Below, piece after piece: positions 42,941 to 50,811 of a DNA stretch of 64,000 nt. This stretch comes from Candidatus Woesearchaeota archaeon (GTDB lineage: Archaea; Nanobdellota; Nanobdellia; Woesearchaeales; UBA11576), in contig JABJCP010000011.1 of NCBI GenBank assembly GCA_018668595.1, positions 1 through 64,000 of the forward strand. Direction: 5' to 3'. Made by a program: the position numbers and the translations under genes. Numbering within the stretch: position 1 is the stretch's first letter; every line of letters begins with the position of its first letter. The notes beneath the pieces were generated by a model. That model ran no database searches. It was not told the origin of the DNA and saw nothing but the letters and a program-made list of their open reading frames with translations.

Positions 42941-43564
42941 ATGGTATGCGGACCTCATCAAGGAGTATTGAATTCAATTGCAACAGGTTACTCGCGAGTT
43001 TTTGCAGAATCATATTCTGCACAAGAAAAATTAAAAACAAGTTTTCAAGCTGCAACAATTGCTAATGCAATATACAAAGAACAAGAAGATCAACAAGCAG
43101 AATATAATATGACTCAAGATAGAGTGTATGAAGCTAACCAAGAAACAAAACAACAATATGCTCCTCAAGATACTTATTTATCAACAGGAGTTCAAATAAA
43201 ATTAGTTAATAGCAGTCCTGCAAAATCTAACGTAGAAAATAATACTCATGTTTCATCAGAAGATCAAACTAAATTTGAAGGTATAGAATCAAAATTATCT
43301 AAATCTCAACCAATAACAATTAATATTCCCACTGCAGATCCCTCAAATTATAATTGGGAATATAATCCACATTCAACTCAAAGTGATACTCAAATTACTG
43401 ATGGTGACTCAAGATCAGACCTTTCAAAAAGAATACAAGTTGAGCTAAACAAAATAAAAGGAACAGATTCATCAACTAATAATCAAGAAACAAGACTGAG
43501 ATTAAGACAACAAATAAGAGATGAAATGACAGTAGAAAATCTATTACCTTATCATGCAAATTAA
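42941..43564 (+). CDS. Hypothetical protein upstream of the MIT-AAA ATPase gene
   Basis: About 207 aa from the ATG at 42941 (MVCGPHQ); a TTG at 42935 is the longer option. Gln/Asn/Ser-rich, low complexity, with helices at about 15-55 (YSRVFAESYSAQEKLKTSFQAATIANAIYKEQEDQQAEY) and a helical C-terminus (LRLRQQIRDEMTVENLL). No signal peptide and no membrane segment. It is followed after 57 bp by the AAA ATPase and could be its substrate or partner. Family unknown. Confidence 0.65.
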   Translation: MVCGPHQGVLNSIATGYSRVFAESYSAQEKLKTSFQAATIANAIYKEQEDQQAEYNMTQDRVYEANQETKQQYAPQDTYLSTGVQIKLVNSSPAKSNVENNTHVSSEDQTKFEGIESKLSKSQPITINIPTADPSNYNWEYNPHSTQSDTQITDGDSRSDLSKRIQVELNKIKGTDSSTNNQETRLRLRQQIRDEMTVENLLPYHAN

Positions 43565-43621
43565 AAATCAAGTGATTACAAAAAAACATAAAACAAACAA
43601 AAAACAAAACGGTAAAACTCA

Positions 43622-45076
43622 ATGTGCAACACAAAAGATGCAAAGCGATATGTAGAACTCGCAAAACTAAATGAAAGAGATGAAGAATATGAAGAAGCTA
43701 GAAAAAATTACCTCGAAGCTGCAAGCATATATGTTTTGGAAGCAGAAGTTCGAAGAGATGATTCCATCCTCAAAAAAGCAAATTATTGTTACAAAAAATC
43801 AAAAGAAGTTATTGGAGAAACATTTGATCGCGAGTTAACAAAACAAGAACTTGCAATGAGAACTTTAACTGAATTAAATGAAGAAAATAAACAAAATAAA
43901 TCAATAAATAAACAAGATAATAAAACAAATGATCAAGGTGAAAAGAAAATGTGTGGAGAAAAAAGTATTAAGACATTAATTGAAATTGGGAAAAAAATAG
44001 AAAAATCAGATCCTCAAGAAGCAGCAAAAAATTATTTAGAAGCTGCAGATCTATTATTAAAAGAATCTTATGATGATCCGTCTCGAGAAGATGAATATAT
44101 TGCAGTCGCTAATAAAATTTATCTTAAAGCTAAAGAATTAAAACAACAAAAAACAAAAATAACTCAGATAGATTCATCTCATTCAGATCTTTTATCAAAA
44201 AAAGATAATAAAATTAAATTTTCAGATATTGGCGGTCTCGAGGAATTAAAAGACGAAATTAAGTTTAAAATCATTGAACCATTTCAAAAACCAGATTTAT
44301 TCAAGTACTATGGAAAATCTGTAGGCGGAGGAATATTAATGTATGGTCCTCCAGGTTGTGGAAAAAGTTTGATTGCAAAAGCAACTGCAAATGAAGCTAA
44401 TGCAAATTTCATTCATGTTAAAAGTTCTGATCTAAAAAGTAAATTTGTCGGAGAGACTGAAAAAAATATTGCAGAACTTTTTGAAAACGCAAGAAAATCC
44501 CAACCAACAATTATTTTCTTTGATGAATTTGAAGCACTAGGCGGAGATAGAACTGACGGGTTAGCTCACGAAAAAAGTTCAGTGGCTCAGCTTCTTACTG
44601 AAATGGATGGTATGGACTCCGAGGATCAACAAATTCTTTTGCTTGCAGCAACTAATGAACCTTGGTCTATTGATCCTGCTCTTCGTCGAGAAGGACGATT
44701 TGGAAAAACTTTATTTATACCCCAGCCAGACTCAGAAGCCAGAAAAGAAATTTTCAAAATTAGTTTAAAAAATAGACCTATTGGAAAAGTAGATTTTAAT
44801 AAGTTAGTAAAACTTTCAAAAGGATTTTCAGGAGCAGACATAAAAAGTGTTTGTGAACTTGCAACAGATATTCCTTTAAGAGAAAGTATAGTTACAAATA
44901 ATAAAAGAAACATAGAATTAATTGACTTATTAGAAGGTATTGAAAAAACTAAAACCCAATCCATACTAAATCAATGGTTTAAAAAAGCAAGTAAGCAAGT
45001 AACAAAAAGAAAGCTTGAGGACTCATTCAAAGAATTAGTTGATGCCTCGGCTAAAATTTCTATCTCGCAAACATAA
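43622..45076 (+). CDS. AAA ATPase with two N-terminal MIT-like domains
   Basis: 484 aa. Two helical repeats at about 5-65 (AKLNERDEEYEEARKNYLEAASIYVLEAEV) and 118-180 (SDPQEAAKNYLEAADLLLKES) have the MIT-type spacing of a three-helix bundle (K-N-Y-L-E-A-A repeated). Then a single AAA domain: Walker A GPPGCGKS (about 241-248), Walker B IIFFDEFEALGG, sensor-1 AATNEP and an RREGRFG arginine finger region. The architecture resembles Vps4/CdvC, the ATPase that remodels ESCRT-III polymers in membrane scission, but tandem MIT-like domains are unusual and no ESCRT-III gene is in the window. Confidence 0.82.
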   Translation: MCNTKDAKRYVELAKLNERDEEYEEARKNYLEAASIYVLEAEVRRDDSILKKANYCYKKSKEVIGETFDRELTKQELAMRTLTELNEENKQNKSINKQDNKTNDQGEKKMCGEKSIKTLIEIGKKIEKSDPQEAAKNYLEAADLLLKESYDDPSREDEYIAVANKIYLKAKELKQQKTKITQIDSSHSDLLSKKDNKIKFSDIGGLEELKDEIKFKIIEPFQKPDLFKYYGKSVGGGILMYGPPGCGKSLIAKATANEANANFIHVKSSDLKSKFVGETEKNIAELFENARKSQPTIIFFDEFEALGGDRTDGLAHEKSSVAQLLTEMDGMDSEDQQILLLAATNEPWSIDPALRREGRFGKTLFIPQPDSEARKEIFKISLKNRPIGKVDFNKLVKLSKGFSGADIKSVCELATDIPLRESIVTNNKRNIELIDLLEGIEKTKTQSILNQWFKKASKQVTKRKLEDSFKELVDASAKISISQT

Positions 45077-45090
45077 TTTAGCAAAAAAGA

Positions 45091-45103
45091 AAAAATTATA
45101 AAC
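45091..45103 (+). promoter_or_regulatory. TATA-like box of the DEDDh exonuclease gene
   Basis: AAATTATAAAC lies about 28 nt before the ATG at 45127, with no ribosome site between. Leaderless transcript expected. Confidence 0.5.
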
Positions 45104-45126
45104 TTCCATTTATTCTTTTTGATTTA

Positions 45127-45720
45127 ATGACTTACACAATTATAGATATAGAAACAACAGGTCTTTCTAAACACAGACACAATATTACAGAAATTGCTGC
45201 TGCAAGAATGCATAAGGGTAAAATTGTTGATAAATTTCAAACATTAGTAAATCCACAAGTAAAAATTCCTAGATTTATTACACGACTTACTGGAATCGAT
45301 AATGAACTAGTCAAGGATGCACCTAAAATTTGTGAAGCACTTCCAGATTTCATAAAATTTTTAGGAGATAATGTTTTTGTTGCACATAATGCTACATTTG
45401 ATTATGGTTTTTTACATCACAATTGCAAAACACATCATGATCACACTCTTCTTAATGAAAAAGTTTGCACTCGAAAAATTGCAACGAGACTTCTTCCAGA
45501 TCTCCATAGAAAAAGACTTGGTGATTTATGTGAATATTTTGACGTAACTAATGTACAAGCGCACCGTGCAATGGCAGATGTCGAGGCTACTGCAGAAGTA
45601 TTCAAACATATGTTAACAAAACTTGATGATGCAGGCATAAAAGACCCTGAAGAGATAATCAAATTTCAAGTATTACCTGTAAGAAAGGCAATGAGTCTTA
45701 TTGGTGTTGAAAGAATTTAA
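45127..45720 (+). CDS. DEDDh 3'-5' exonuclease (DnaQ-like)
   Basis: 197 aa. Exo I is IDIETTG (about 6-12), Exo II VAHNATFDYGFL (about 86-97) and Exo III HRAMADVEAT (about 146-155), so the D-E-D-D catalytic residues and His are all present. The family proofreads DNA (DnaQ/epsilon) or trims RNA (RNase T, ExoX). As a stand-alone protein its substrate is open. It resembles bacterial DnaQ/PolC proofreading domains and is uncommon in classical archaea, so it may have been acquired from bacteria. Confidence 0.9.
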   Translation: MTYTIIDIETTGLSKHRHNITEIAAARMHKGKIVDKFQTLVNPQVKIPRFITRLTGIDNELVKDAPKICEALPDFIKFLGDNVFVAHNATFDYGFLHHNCKTHHDHTLLNEKVCTRKIATRLLPDLHRKRLGDLCEYFDVTNVQAHRAMADVEATAEVFKHMLTKLDDAGIKDPEEIIKFQVLPVRKAMSLIGVERI

Positions 45721-45758
45721 AAAAACAAGTAAAAAAACAAAAAATTAAAAAATTAATT

Positions 45759-46292
45759 CTATTTTAAAGAATATCTCAATTCTTTGAGCTTAGGTTTTGC
45801 AATTTCTCTCGCAGATTCAAGATTTATCTTTTTTTTCATTTTATCAAATAAAAATAATAACTCTTCTTTGGTTTTTGTTTTTCTGCAATGTTCTTGCCAT
45901 ACATCATCAAATAAAATTGCAAGTGCGTCACTGCATTGAATTACTTTTACTTCTATCTCATTATCTTCATGAGAATATCGCCCACTATGTTTTAACATAC
46001 ATTTTAGAATTAACTCTTTTTGTTTAGTAGAAAATTCAAGAGAGTCAATAAAATCTTTTGATAATTCACAGCTTTTTTGCGCATGTCCTTCTCGACCATT
46101 TATTTTCCCAATGTCATGAAGAAGTGCTGCAATTTCTAAAACTTCTAAATCACAATTCTCTATTTTGCCAAGTTCAAGAGCATATTTTCTAACAAGTCGA
46201 ATGTGGTGTGCCCATATCCACCTATTAAGAGAAGAGTCTAAATAATATTTTTTTGCAAACAACTCTGTTTTATCAATTTTTTCTGAAGACAT
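45759..46292 (-). CDS. HD-domain phosphohydrolase
   Basis: 177 aa. HD-type metal site: H near 30 (WAHHIRLVRKYA), HD at about 58-59 (AALLHDIGK) and D near 133 (QCSDALAILF), with H at about 110 (LKHSGR). Family members hydrolyse nucleotides or other phosphates. Another HD protein lies at 48929-49483, with a similar size. Stand-alone and convergent with the exonuclease gene. Confidence 0.85.
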   Translation of the reverse strand: MSSEKIDKTELFAKKYYLDSSLNRWIWAHHIRLVRKYALELGKIENCDLEVLEIAALLHDIGKINGREGHAQKSCELSKDFIDSLEFSTKQKELILKCMLKHSGRYSHEDNEIEVKVIQCSDALAILFDDVWQEHCRKTKTKEELLFLFDKMKKKINLESAREIAKPKLKELRYSLK

Positions 46293-46341
46293 ACAATAAA
46301 GAAAACAATTGAAATATTTAAAATAATACTATCAATATTAA

Positions 46342-46881
46342 CTAATCAGCATCTTGATTTCTCATTACTACAAATCCACCAACTGCTAAAACAAGTAGTA
46401 ACATTATTGCATAGTCTGAAAATTCAGGTACGCCTGCAGAAGGAGGATCTCCACCTTCAGCTACAGTTATATTTTCTACAGTTGCAACATCACCAAACAT
46501 AGGTGGACCCTCGCCTGTAGCATAATTTCCCTCAGCACCTAAAACATAAGCTACATCTCTTACATAATAGTTAGCTTGAAGTTGGGGTGAGTCTCCCTCT
46601 GCCATCGCAGTAGAATCATCTCCTTCAAAAACAAGAACCCATTGTGTTTCACCAGTATAATAGTATACTACATAATCATGATCTCCCGACTCTATTTTAC
46701 GCCACCAATTATGACCATTATCATTAGTTCCTACATAAGTATAATTTCCATTAGCATTAGCATAGTCTTCAGTAGAATCAACTCCTGAAACAGAAATATT
46801 TGGCACTGCAGAAACTGTAAACGATAATGCTAAAGATAACACAACCAACATAGCTAAGAATATAATTAATTTTTTCACCAT
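46342..46881 (-). CDS. Secreted protein with PEF-CTERM-like sorting signal
   Basis: 179 aa from the ATG at 46881 (MVKKLIIFLAMLVVLSLALSFTVSA); a start 18 bp upstream would only add a short hydrophobic prefix. After the signal peptide is a domain of about 110 residues with Gly, Asp and Trp (HNWWRKIESGDHDYVVYYYTGETQW) and a second beta segment. The C-terminus is VPEFSDYAIMLLLVLAVGGFVVM plus a short tail, the layout of archaeal PEF-CTERM proteins cut and lipid-linked by an archaeosortase. No archaeosortase gene is seen in the window. Confidence 0.72.
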   Translation of the reverse strand: MVKKLIIFLAMLVVLSLALSFTVSAVPNISVSGVDSTEDYANANGNYTYVGTNDNGHNWWRKIESGDHDYVVYYYTGETQWVLVFEGDDSTAMAEGDSPQLQANYYVRDVAYVLGAEGNYATGEGPPMFGDVATVENITVAEGGDPPSAGVPEFSDYAIMLLLVLAVGGFVVMRNQDAD

Positions 46882-46959
46882 CTTTAACAAGTAGAACATA
46901 CATTTAGTTAATAAACTTTTTGGTAAATTAAAATAAAAACATAGTTATACTTAGTTTAC

Positions 46960-47316
46960 CTAAAATCCTTCAAACTCAACTTCTTTTATTTTCCAGAATT
47001 CTTTTGTTACTTCTACTGCTTTTTCTTCATCAAAGTCTTTACAAGTATAAATTATCAAACTTAAAAATTTTGAATTTGTCCAAACATAAAGAGATATTCC
47101 AGAATCAATTAATGGAACAAATGCATCATATCCTTGATTCTCATCTTTACCATCTCCTCCAGGAGAAAAAATAATTGGTTCGTCATACATTCGAAGATTA
47201 AGTGCAGAAGTAACTGCTCTAAAATAATCTTCAATAACGTTCTTATCTGCTTCAAGATCATAAAATCATTCAATAAGCAATCTTTGACGTTTGATATTTG
47301 GTGCAATATTTTTCAT
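46960..47316 (-). pseudogene. AdoMet-decarboxylase-like gene with one in-frame TGA (readthrough or broken)
   Basis: Read as one frame from the ATG at 47316, codon 17 is TGA (47266-47268); the frame otherwise runs clean for 118 codons. Before: MKNIAPNIKRQRLLIE; after: FYDLEADKNVIEDYFRAV. From memory, relatives have LLIEG at this place, so a GGA-to-TGA change is likely. The rest (DAFVPLIDSGISLYVW, IIYTCKDFDEEKAVE) resembles the archaeal AdoMet-decarboxylase-like family, but the H-x3-H-x2-PE processing residues of true decarboxylases are absent, while a late Cys is kept. It is either a recent nonsense mutation, a recoded UGA, or a sequencing error. UGA ends other genes here. Confidence 0.65.
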
Positions 47317-47371
47317 AATAAAATAAACATAAATTTAGAATATATAAAAGTTACGGGAAAATAAAATATAT

Positions 47372-47752
47372 TTACAACACTGATTTAATAAAAGCATCCA
47401 AGCCCTGTTGATTTATTTTTCTTATATTAACTAGAAACTGATTAGTTAAAAGATTACATTTTTCAAAACAGTTGCATTCCCAACAACCTGCAATAGTTTT
47501 ACTTCGACAACACAATCTAATTTTACAAGTATCACTCCCGCCAAAAGCTTTACAAAAATTAATACACTTAAGCTTAACTAATTTGTCCAATTCATCTAAG
47601 AATTCATTTGAAGATTTGTTCTTAGAATCACAAATATGAGTATTATTCAATGCTTTTTTTAAATTATCTGCTGCTTCAGAAACAACCATCTTATAACACT
47701 TAGGACAGTACAGTCCACAATAAGCAACTAAATCTTTATTTTCAGACGTCAT
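47372..47752 (-). CDS. DUF3795-like cysteine-rich protein
   Basis: 126 aa with 14 cysteines. The N-terminal YCGLYCPKCYK is followed by a central FCKAFGG segment and a dense CKIRLCCRSKTIAGCWECNCFEKCNLL block at about 80-105, as in DUF3795 proteins thought to bind metal. Function unknown. It lies at the left side of the BRO module; its stop is 55 bp from the start of the broken AdoMet-decarboxylase-like gene. Confidence 0.8.
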   Translation of the reverse strand: MTSENKDLVAYCGLYCPKCYKMVVSEAADNLKKALNNTHICDSKNKSSNEFLDELDKLVKLKCINFCKAFGGSDTCKIRLCCRSKTIAGCWECNCFEKCNLLTNQFLVNIRKINQQGLDAFIKSVL

Positions 47753-47829
47753 TAATAAAATAAAACTTAAACAGTTATAAAAATGTTTTGTTAAATATAA
47801 ACATTGAATAAAAACTCACTCAAAACATT

Positions 47830-47883
47830 CATTAATTTTATATACATCTAAAATAAATTAAATCGTATGATCAAAGAAATTAC
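47830..47883. repeat. Left copy of duplicated promoter plus first codons (54 nt)
   Basis: The 31-nt promoter block (47830-47860) and the 17-nt ATGATCAAAGAAATTAC (47867-47883) are identical to 48890-48920 and 48929-48945. Between them the left copy has 6 nt and the right copy 8. Here the ORF stops at codon 7 (MIKEIT then TAA), so it is a dead stub of the HD gene at 48929. The two copies bracket the BRO-N gene. Confidence 0.9.
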
Positions 47884-47906
47884 TTAATAAAAACATTTAC
47901 ACCCAA

Positions 47907-48743
47907 TCATTTATTTTCTAATTTACGTTTAGATTTAAAATGAATTTCTTTTGCATTTTTTTTAGTAACAACACACTCACCTAATTTATTTTCTATATCT
48001 TTTCTAGCATTTCCTGCAACGATTCCTCCTTTTTTTGCAATTTTTTTACTGTGCGAAAATGTTTTCGGATCTTCTTTTTTAGAAAATTCTTTTGTTGTTG
48101 CTTCAGCAAGCATATTAAGAACCAATTCTAAATTAGTCATATTATCTTTTAAATTTTCTTTTTTTAATTGTTTAAGTATTTTATATTCTTTAACTGTTTT
48201 ACCAGACCATGCTTTTGTAATTTCATTTGTTAATATTGCGTAATCAGTCTGTTTATTAATCCCCACTCTAAACCATTCATCAGTTAATTCTTTCCTTACT
48301 TCAATTGTTTTTAATCTTTGATTAATCCATTCCTTTGAATAACCTTTTTTAAGATATGTGTTCATAGCTCTATCAAATGCAAGTTCAGGATCTTCTGTTT
48401 CATCGATTCGATCACTACCGACTTTAGCCAACCATAACTTAAATGGCTCTGCTTTTTTTGAGGGAATTGATTGAATTAATCTTAATAATTGCTCTGTATC
48501 TGCAACATCTGTATTATAATATTTACCATCAGAAGATCGCATTTTCAGTTGACTACAATTTGTAGTCAACTTACTCCCTTCCTGTTTTAACCGCATTTTT
48601 AAAACACTCCAATATTTTCTTGGATTTAAACTCTTAGTCAAAACTGCAATTACATCAACTATAGAAAAATACCAGTTTTCTTTATTTTCATCCCACTTAA
48701 CACGTATTTTTTCATTTTGAAAAAGTTTCATTTCTTTTTTCAT
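47907..48743 (-). CDS. BRO-N domain protein (phage antirepressor-like)
   Basis: 278 aa. The N-terminal 110 residues follow the BRO-N pattern (IRVKWDENKENWYFSIVDVIAVLTKSLNPRKYWSVLKMRL, then KYYNTDVADTEQLLRLIQSI and PFKLWLAKVGSDRIDE). The C-terminal half is a helical, lysine-rich segment with ELTDEWFRVGINKQTDYAILTNEITKAWSG and KKGGIVAGNARKDIE. BRO-N domains bind DNA and are typical of phages, viruses and mobile cassettes. The gene lies opposite to the neighbouring HD gene and between two copies of that gene's promoter, which marks it as inserted. Confidence 0.88.
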   Translation of the reverse strand: MKKEMKLFQNEKIRVKWDENKENWYFSIVDVIAVLTKSLNPRKYWSVLKMRLKQEGSKLTTNCSQLKMRSSDGKYYNTDVADTEQLLRLIQSIPSKKAEPFKLWLAKVGSDRIDETEDPELAFDRAMNTYLKKGYSKEWINQRLKTIEVRKELTDEWFRVGINKQTDYAILTNEITKAWSGKTVKEYKILKQLKKENLKDNMTNLELVLNMLAEATTKEFSKKEDPKTFSHSKKIAKKGGIVAGNARKDIENKLGECVVTKKNAKEIHFKSKRKLENK

Positions 48744-48889
48744 AATTAATATAATAAACCTAATTCATTTATATACCTTACGTACACAAGTCCAGTGTCC
48801 AATGCTTCTCGACGAAAAATCTTTCAAAAAAATCGAAAATATTTCACTAATTATCGCTAATCTAAATTGTTTAATTATTTTCTAATCTC

Positions 48890-48945
48890 CATTAATTTTA
48901 TATACATCTAAAATAAATTAATACTAAAATGATCAAAGAAATTAC
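48890..48945. repeat. Right copy of duplicated promoter, in front of the intact HD gene
   Basis: 48890-48920 and 48929-48945 match the left copy exactly. The ATG at 48929 opens the complete HD gene. A TATA-like TTTATATAC lies 25-33 nt before the ATG, so the unit duplicated is a promoter plus the start of its gene. Confidence 0.9.
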
Positions 48946-49483
48946 AGAATTAGTAAAAACTGCTTGTAAAAAAGAAACTAATTATTTTGGATATGGTATT
49001 TGGAAATATCATATTATTAATGTAGTTAAGTATGCAAAATTAATGGCTAAAAAAACTAATGCTAATGAAGAAGTTGTTGAAATTGCAGCACTGCTTCATG
49101 ATTATGCAAGCATAATTAATTATGATTATTACAAAGATCACCACATTCATGGCGCAGTCGAAGCAGAAAAAATTCTAAGTCAATTTGATTATCCTCAAGA
49201 CAAAATTGATTTAGTAAAAGAATGCATTATTTCTCACCGAGGAAGCAAAGTTGAACAAAAGCAAAGTAAAGAAGCTTTATGTGTTGCAGACGCTGACGCA
49301 ATGGCTCATTTTGATTCAATAGGATCACTTTATTACTTAGCATTTTTCAGCCACAAACTAAACATTGACGAATCAAACAAATGGCTAATTGAAAAACTAG
49401 AACGTAGCTGGAATAAATTAAGTCCAAACGGAAAAAGCATAATCAAAGATAAGTACGAAGCAAGTAAGTTAATTCTAGGTTAA
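48929..49483 (+). CDS. HD-domain phosphohydrolase
   Basis: 184 aa. HD motif in AALLHDYAS (about 53-61) with an earlier His in YHIINVVKYA, a later H in ISHRGS and D in VADADAMAHF, the metal-site pattern of YfbR/RelA-type HD hydrolases. A stub of its 5' end and promoter is repeated 1060 bp upstream, on the far side of the BRO gene. Possibly a nucleotide or phosphate hydrolase; no partner gene is visible. Confidence 0.85.
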   Translation: MIKEITELVKTACKKETNYFGYGIWKYHIINVVKYAKLMAKKTNANEEVVEIAALLHDYASIINYDYYKDHHIHGAVEAEKILSQFDYPQDKIDLVKECIISHRGSKVEQKQSKEALCVADADAMAHFDSIGSLYYLAFFSHKLNIDESNKWLIEKLERSWNKLSPNGKSIIKDKYEASKLILG

Positions 49484-49504
49484 ATTTAAATTGCAATTAT
49501 CATA

Positions 49505-50443
49505 CTAAAATTCAAGACAATTATATTTTACAGTCTTTGCAATCATCTGCTTTACTTCTTTAGAATTTGGCCACTCCAATAATGTTTTTAAGTCATGTTC
49601 GACAGCATACATATCTAATCTCTTATCTAAATTTTCAAAATTAAATAATTCTGGATAAAACTCCCTAAACCAATCTAACAAATGTTCATAATCCTCTTTT
49701 TTAGCAAATTTTTCCTGTTCTTCAGACATATATTTTTTAGGGTACTCGACCATTCTTTTTATTATATCCAATGAAAAATCAACAGATGCTAATTCTGTTC
49801 TTTCAAAATCAAGGATTCCAACAAGTTGATTATTCTGAACTAAAATATTATCAAAATGAGCATCCCAATAAACCAAAGCAAGTTTTTGATCGACTAAAAC
49901 TTGATGATTATTCGTTACAAATTTTTTAATAGTTTGAATAAAATTAGTTGATAGAAGTTTCTTTTCTTCAATTTGTTTCAAAGAATTCTGAATTTTATTA
50001 ATTATTTTGTCATGCCAATTGTATGTTTGTTTAATTTTAAACTTTGTTGTAAATTCTTCATATGAAAACGTATTAATTTTTTTTAGAATATTACAAAGTT
50101 GTTTGATAACTTTCTTTCGTTCAATATCAGCCATTAAATGCCATTTCGAATACAAAGTATCTCCTTGAATTTTATAATAAATCATGAAAATTTGATCATA
50201 CATTTTTTTAGATTCATCAAAAACAATAACATCAGGAACAGGAATTTCATTCTTAAAAAAATCATAAAAGAATACTTCTTTTTTAAAGTTTTCTTCATTA
50301 TCTAAATTTCCACAAATTTTCAGAATAAATTTATCATTAATAGAATAAATTTGATTTGTAAAACCAATCTCGATCTTTTTAATTGACCTAGGTTCTTCTA
50401 AATTATGATTAGAAAATATTTGTTTAATAATTGAATTATCCAT
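49505..50443 (-). CDS. Aminoglycoside/homoserine kinase-type phosphotransferase
   Basis: 312 aa of protein-kinase-like fold. N-lobe lysine in FILKICGN (about 40), then the catalytic-loop WDAHFDNILV (about 206-215), whose Asp replaces the usual HGD-x-H form, and the metal-binding GILDFERTELASVDFSLD (about 220-237). The family phosphorylates small hydroxyl substrates such as aminoglycosides, homoserine, choline or ethanolamine; sequence does not decide. It has no resistance gene next to it, so a metabolic kinase is more likely. Confidence 0.85.
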   Translation of the reverse strand: MDNSIIKQIFSNHNLEEPRSIKKIEIGFTNQIYSINDKFILKICGNLDNEENFKKEVFFYDFFKNEIPVPDVIVFDESKKMYDQIFMIYYKIQGDTLYSKWHLMADIERKKVIKQLCNILKKINTFSYEEFTTKFKIKQTYNWHDKIINKIQNSLKQIEEKKLLSTNFIQTIKKFVTNNHQVLVDQKLALVYWDAHFDNILVQNNQLVGILDFERTELASVDFSLDIIKRMVEYPKKYMSEEQEKFAKKEDYEHLLDWFREFYPELFNFENLDKRLDMYAVEHDLKTLLEWPNSKEVKQMIAKTVKYNCLEF

Positions 50444-50549
50444 ATCAACCTATACGAGATATTTCGGTTTAAATAATTATTGGTTTTTGGAAAAAATACT
50501 CAATTCATTCGCATGCTCATTAAGAATTAAAGTAAAATTAAAAGAAAAA

Positions 50550-50673
50550 AGCCTCCGGCGAGAGTTGAACTCGCGACCTGCTGATTGCCTGACTACAATT
50601 TGTAGCTACAAGTTACGGTTAGATAATCAATAAGATTGTCTATCAGCCGCTATAGCCACTAAGCCACGGAGGC
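50550..50673 (-). tRNA. tRNA-Thr(UGU), probable, with two introns
   Basis: Acceptor arms 50667-50673 and 50551-50557 pair perfectly (GCCTCCG/CGGAGGC). Discriminator U at 50550, the base expected for archaeal tRNA-Thr. Anticodon stem GCTGA (50643-50647) pairs with TCAGC (50580-50584); T stem GCGAG/CTCGC with loop TTCAACT. The loop region is 58 nt instead of 7. No single cut restores a U at position 33; two cuts do, leaving loop C/T-TTGTAA with anticodon TGT (50608-50610). Predicted introns: about 30 nt (50612-50641 or one base shifted) and 21 nt (50586-50606). Intron 2 fits a relaxed bulge-helix-bulge with central CTTG:CAGG. Intron 1 has no clear motif, so identity is provisional. Confidence 0.78.
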
Positions 50674-50780
50674 GTTGAAAATATTTGTTCTGTTTTATGC
50701 CTTTTTCGTACAATAAGCTCTAGACACTTCCTCTTAGGATTTTGAAGTCGTTTATAAAGTTTTTGGAGTCAATAAGAAAT

Positions 50781-50790
50781 ATTTATAAAC
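50781..50790 (+). promoter_or_regulatory. TATA box (ATTTATAAAC) of the 50812 gene
   Basis: It is centred about 27 nt before the ATG with no ribosome site, so the gene is probably leaderless. Confidence 0.6.
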
Positions 50791-50811
50791 CCCCTCAAAT
50801 CCAAAACAGTC

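Noticed and set aside
47109-47306. Second minus-strand frame overlapping the AdoMet-decarboxylase-like gene, suggesting a frameshift
   Set aside because: The homologous peptide runs in one frame with a single TGA; the other frame has a low-complexity Leu/Ile/Met product and no family resemblance.
46960-47316. Reassigned UGA codon (for example glycine, as in some candidate bacterial phyla)
   Set aside because: UGA ends other complete genes in the window, and no other gene here contains in-frame UGA codons.
50550-50673. tRNA-Cys, because of the U73 discriminator
   Set aside because: No position in the loop region offers T-GCA with plausible flanks; the body of the tRNA looks threonine-like and a UGU anticodon can be formed.
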